64,000 bases of DNA from Psettodes erumei. Taxonomy: Eukaryota > Chordata > Actinopteri > Pleuronectiformes > Psettodidae. Both the position numbers and the translations under genes were made by a program. Position 1 is the stretch's first letter. Each line of letters opens with the position of its first letter. Positions 61,701 to 64,000 of the stretch are shown piece by piece. The DNA lies in assembly GCA_016785225.1 (NCBI GenBank), contig JAFBJZ010000420.1, positions 434,001 to 498,000 on the forward strand. The letters are read 5' to 3'. The notes under the pieces are model-generated. The model made no database searches, had not been told where the DNA came from, and was given only the letters and a program-made list of their open reading frames with translations.

Positions 61701-64000
61701 AAAATGTTCATAACGCGCCCACACAAGGAACACGAGAGCGTATTCCTCCAAGAGTCCTCGGACAAATGGGATACACTGGAAACTGCTGAGCTGGGCAGGT
61801 GTCAGCCGCTGGAGACGGCCGGGGCATGATGTAAACTCGATGTTGTGTGGCGCTCATTTGGTGTCATCACTATTACATTTTTTTTAAAATGTAAGTAGGC
61901 TGAAGCAGCATCTGGCCTCGTGGCTACAGTCAGAGTTTTGAGTTTCCTGTCTCGATTTCTTTCGACTCGCTGCTGATTGCAGTTTGGCTGTTTGGTTTTT
62001 TTTGTTTCTTTTGGGGGGGGGCTGCCCACTCGAGGAAGATGAGCTAGTTAATTCAGTCTCCTTTTAAATTGCAGCCCTCTAGACCTACTTTTATGTATTG
62101 TTTTCATCTTTGCAACCACCTTTTTTTTCGTTTTTCCCTGTCCTTTTGTCTGTTTATCCTCAGCGCCAGTATTTCTGAATCCGTACGCTCGACATCATGT
62201 CAACGAGACTGGGCAATCATGTCGGTGTGGCTAAGCTGCCGTCCAGTCAACTTAGTAGGCCATCCTATCCTTAAATTAGCTTTGAGCTCGAGGCGGAGCA
62301 GCTGCCAGGCCGTTCCCTCAAACCGCGCGCGTCGCCCACGGACACCTATACGCGCGCTGACGCAGCGGGCGTTTCACCTAGGTCATCGCTAATTACTGCC
62401 TCCCCAGATTGCGCACACTACTTGGCTTCATTTTGACACGTTCTCCCGCTTACAGTTATCAAATGCACCGAGTAAACAGGGTAAATATTTTTTTTTTTAA
62501 AAACAGAAAGAGCCCCCTAGAGGCAGCCGTGTGTCTGGCCAGTAGGTGTCAACATATCTTCCCCTGTCTGTGCGCTGGCGTGGAGACCTGATAAAGGGGT
62601 TTCCATGTGATCTGCAGGTGTTAAGTGGAAAGAACAGTGGTGACCAACAGCAACATATTGATTTTCTGGTCCAGCAGTGACAGAGGGCCTTTTTGTCCGA
62701 CATCTCCTGTCTGCTCCGGCTGCCGGCTGCTTTATGATCCCCGCCGCTGCTGCAGTAGCACGCGCTGGTTCCTTCATTACAACCCCTTTAATTGACTTCT
62801 CCAACACTTGTGAACTTTTTTTTCCCTTTAATCTTAATCCCTGTTTTTCCTGTTGTTAATTACTGGGGTGAACGCATGGAGCAGCGTCGTCAAGAAACAC
62901 ACGCCGATGACATTTAATTCGCTTCGACCCGCGTTCTAAATTGAGCTTGGCCTCGGCCGCTCGGCCAGGAGCCGTCCGGCACAGACGAGGTGCGCGCGCG
63001 GTCGTCTCCTGGGTTAATTGCAGTTCTAATCAGTGTGAAGTGTTACTTCCTCGTGGATATTCCCACATTTGTTCGGGCCGCGGCGCGACGAGGATGGGAA
63101 AGCAGCGGCAGATGGGGCGGGCGGCGCTATCTGATTGAGCTGCTCTTGAGTCCGGAGAGCTTATGGTAAAAAGACAAAACCGTGGGACGAAGCTCCCAGC
63201 CTTCGTCTGCTTTGACAACGCAGCGGGTTCTCCACGATTACGGGGTCACCAAGAAATTAACACTAGGACGAGAAAATTCCAACCCAAACCAAAGCGTTTC
63301 CCACGAAGATTAACCTTTATTTTCATATTGCTGTCGAGAACTGATTTTTCTGAGAAATTTAACTAGGAATCAGGACTGTCCGGGAGCTGGGATGTAGTGG
63401 AAATCAGTGTATGCGAAAGCTTAAGGAAAGGTTTGCGCCGTATTATCTGTTGCTATAAAATTTAAAAAATTTAGCACGGAAGAAACCACATGGCAAGAAC
63501 GCAGTATTTGTCCCAAGGGTGGTGCCAGGCTGCAGGATCATTAAAAGTAAAGGGTTTCTCCTTCCAGCGACATGAAAACGCTCAAAATTAGCACAGATGC
63601 AGAGTTGTCCTTTAGCCTGAGGGCGGAGCCAAAGCAAACCTCGTATAATGGAGAGACTTAATCCTGTGTGTAGTCAAACAAATTGGAATTTCTGTTTAAG
63701 GGTGTTTAAAAAACGTCGACATGGTGCTAGACGAGCTATTACGACACGCAACATGCACAAATAATACAATTTTTAGTCAAGAGGTAGATGGCTGGCCACG
63801 CTGCATTTAGCCGCCCCGCGCTTCGCAGCAGTAAACTGCTAAACTGCATGAACGGCTATGCTTCAGTGTAACTTAAGCGATCCATGGGGACCGCCATTTC
63901 CGGCGTCCGCCAGATCTGTGCCCTGCTGCCTTCACCTGAGTCAGGAGAAGAAAATGTTTTTGGGGGCTGAACTGTTTCTATCAGCCAAAAGACTCGTTTT

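Larger units (their letters stand above)
48845..64000. other. no recognised gene; possible intron or intergenic DNA
   Basis: Apart from the G-rich tract, microsatellites and the two weak open regions near 49.8 and 52.3 kb, nothing could be assigned. 53.8-57.0 kb is AT-rich and almost free of open frames. 57.1-64 kb is mixed, with CpG-richer patches at 57.2-57.5, 59.6-60.0 and 62.9-63.2 kb. If the block ending at 48843 is a real first exon, this could be its first intron. Confidence 0.5.

Overview
The window looks like nuclear DNA of a bony fish, probably a teleost. It is vertebrate-like in layout: tiny exons in very long introns, GT-AG splice sites, no dense coding. It carries many (GT)n, (GA)n and (TTA)n microsatellites, a decayed Tc1/mariner element with long inverted repeats, and short interspersed repeats of kinds I associate with fish genomes. 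No bacterial, organellar or viral gene was recognised.

The one gene that can be assigned with confidence is fgf11 (fibroblast growth factor homologous factor 3, FHF subfamily FGF11-14), on the minus strand from about 29.9 kb down to about 8.8 kb. Its first coding exon (29689-29881) is the A-type N-terminus. It is followed by an 11.3 kb intron, the 111-bp exon 2 (18233-18343), an 8 kb intron, the 199-bp exon 4 (10073-10271), an 88-bp intron and the last coding exon (9848-9984). Exon lengths and phases match the FHF plan exactly. The 104-bp exon 3, which should encode the FNLIPVGLRVV...AMNGEG part of the beta-trefoil core, could not be found in the 8 kb between exons 2 and 4. Joining exon 2 directly to exon 4 would give an immediate TGA. 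This is either an assembly deletion, a displaced exon, or real damage, and it is the most important observation here. Whether the gene is the a or b teleost duplicate cannot be told from this window.

Region by region: 1-8.8 kb holds no recognised gene. 8.8-9.85 kb is the probable fgf11 3' UTR with a polyadenylation signal. 9.85-29.9 kb is fgf11, with a frameshifted Tc1-like transposon at 16380-17980 inside the exon 2/exon 4 interval. 29.9-31.5 kb is CpG- and GA-rich and is probably the fgf11 promoter and 5' UTR. 31.5-47.6 kb has no recognised exon but many simple repeats. 47.7-48.84 kb is a second CpG/GA-rich block ending in a strong plus-strand splice donor, a possible first exon of a divergent gene. 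48.85-64 kb has no recognised coding exon, only weak open-reading-frame candidates near 49.8 and 52.3 kb.

FHF proteins stay inside the cell and bind the C-terminal tails of voltage-gated sodium channels. The A-type N-terminus seen here begins with the segment known in the family to act as a channel-inactivation particle. Most long open frames in the window lie in CpG-rich non-coding DNA, or read through the edges of real exons, and were left out.
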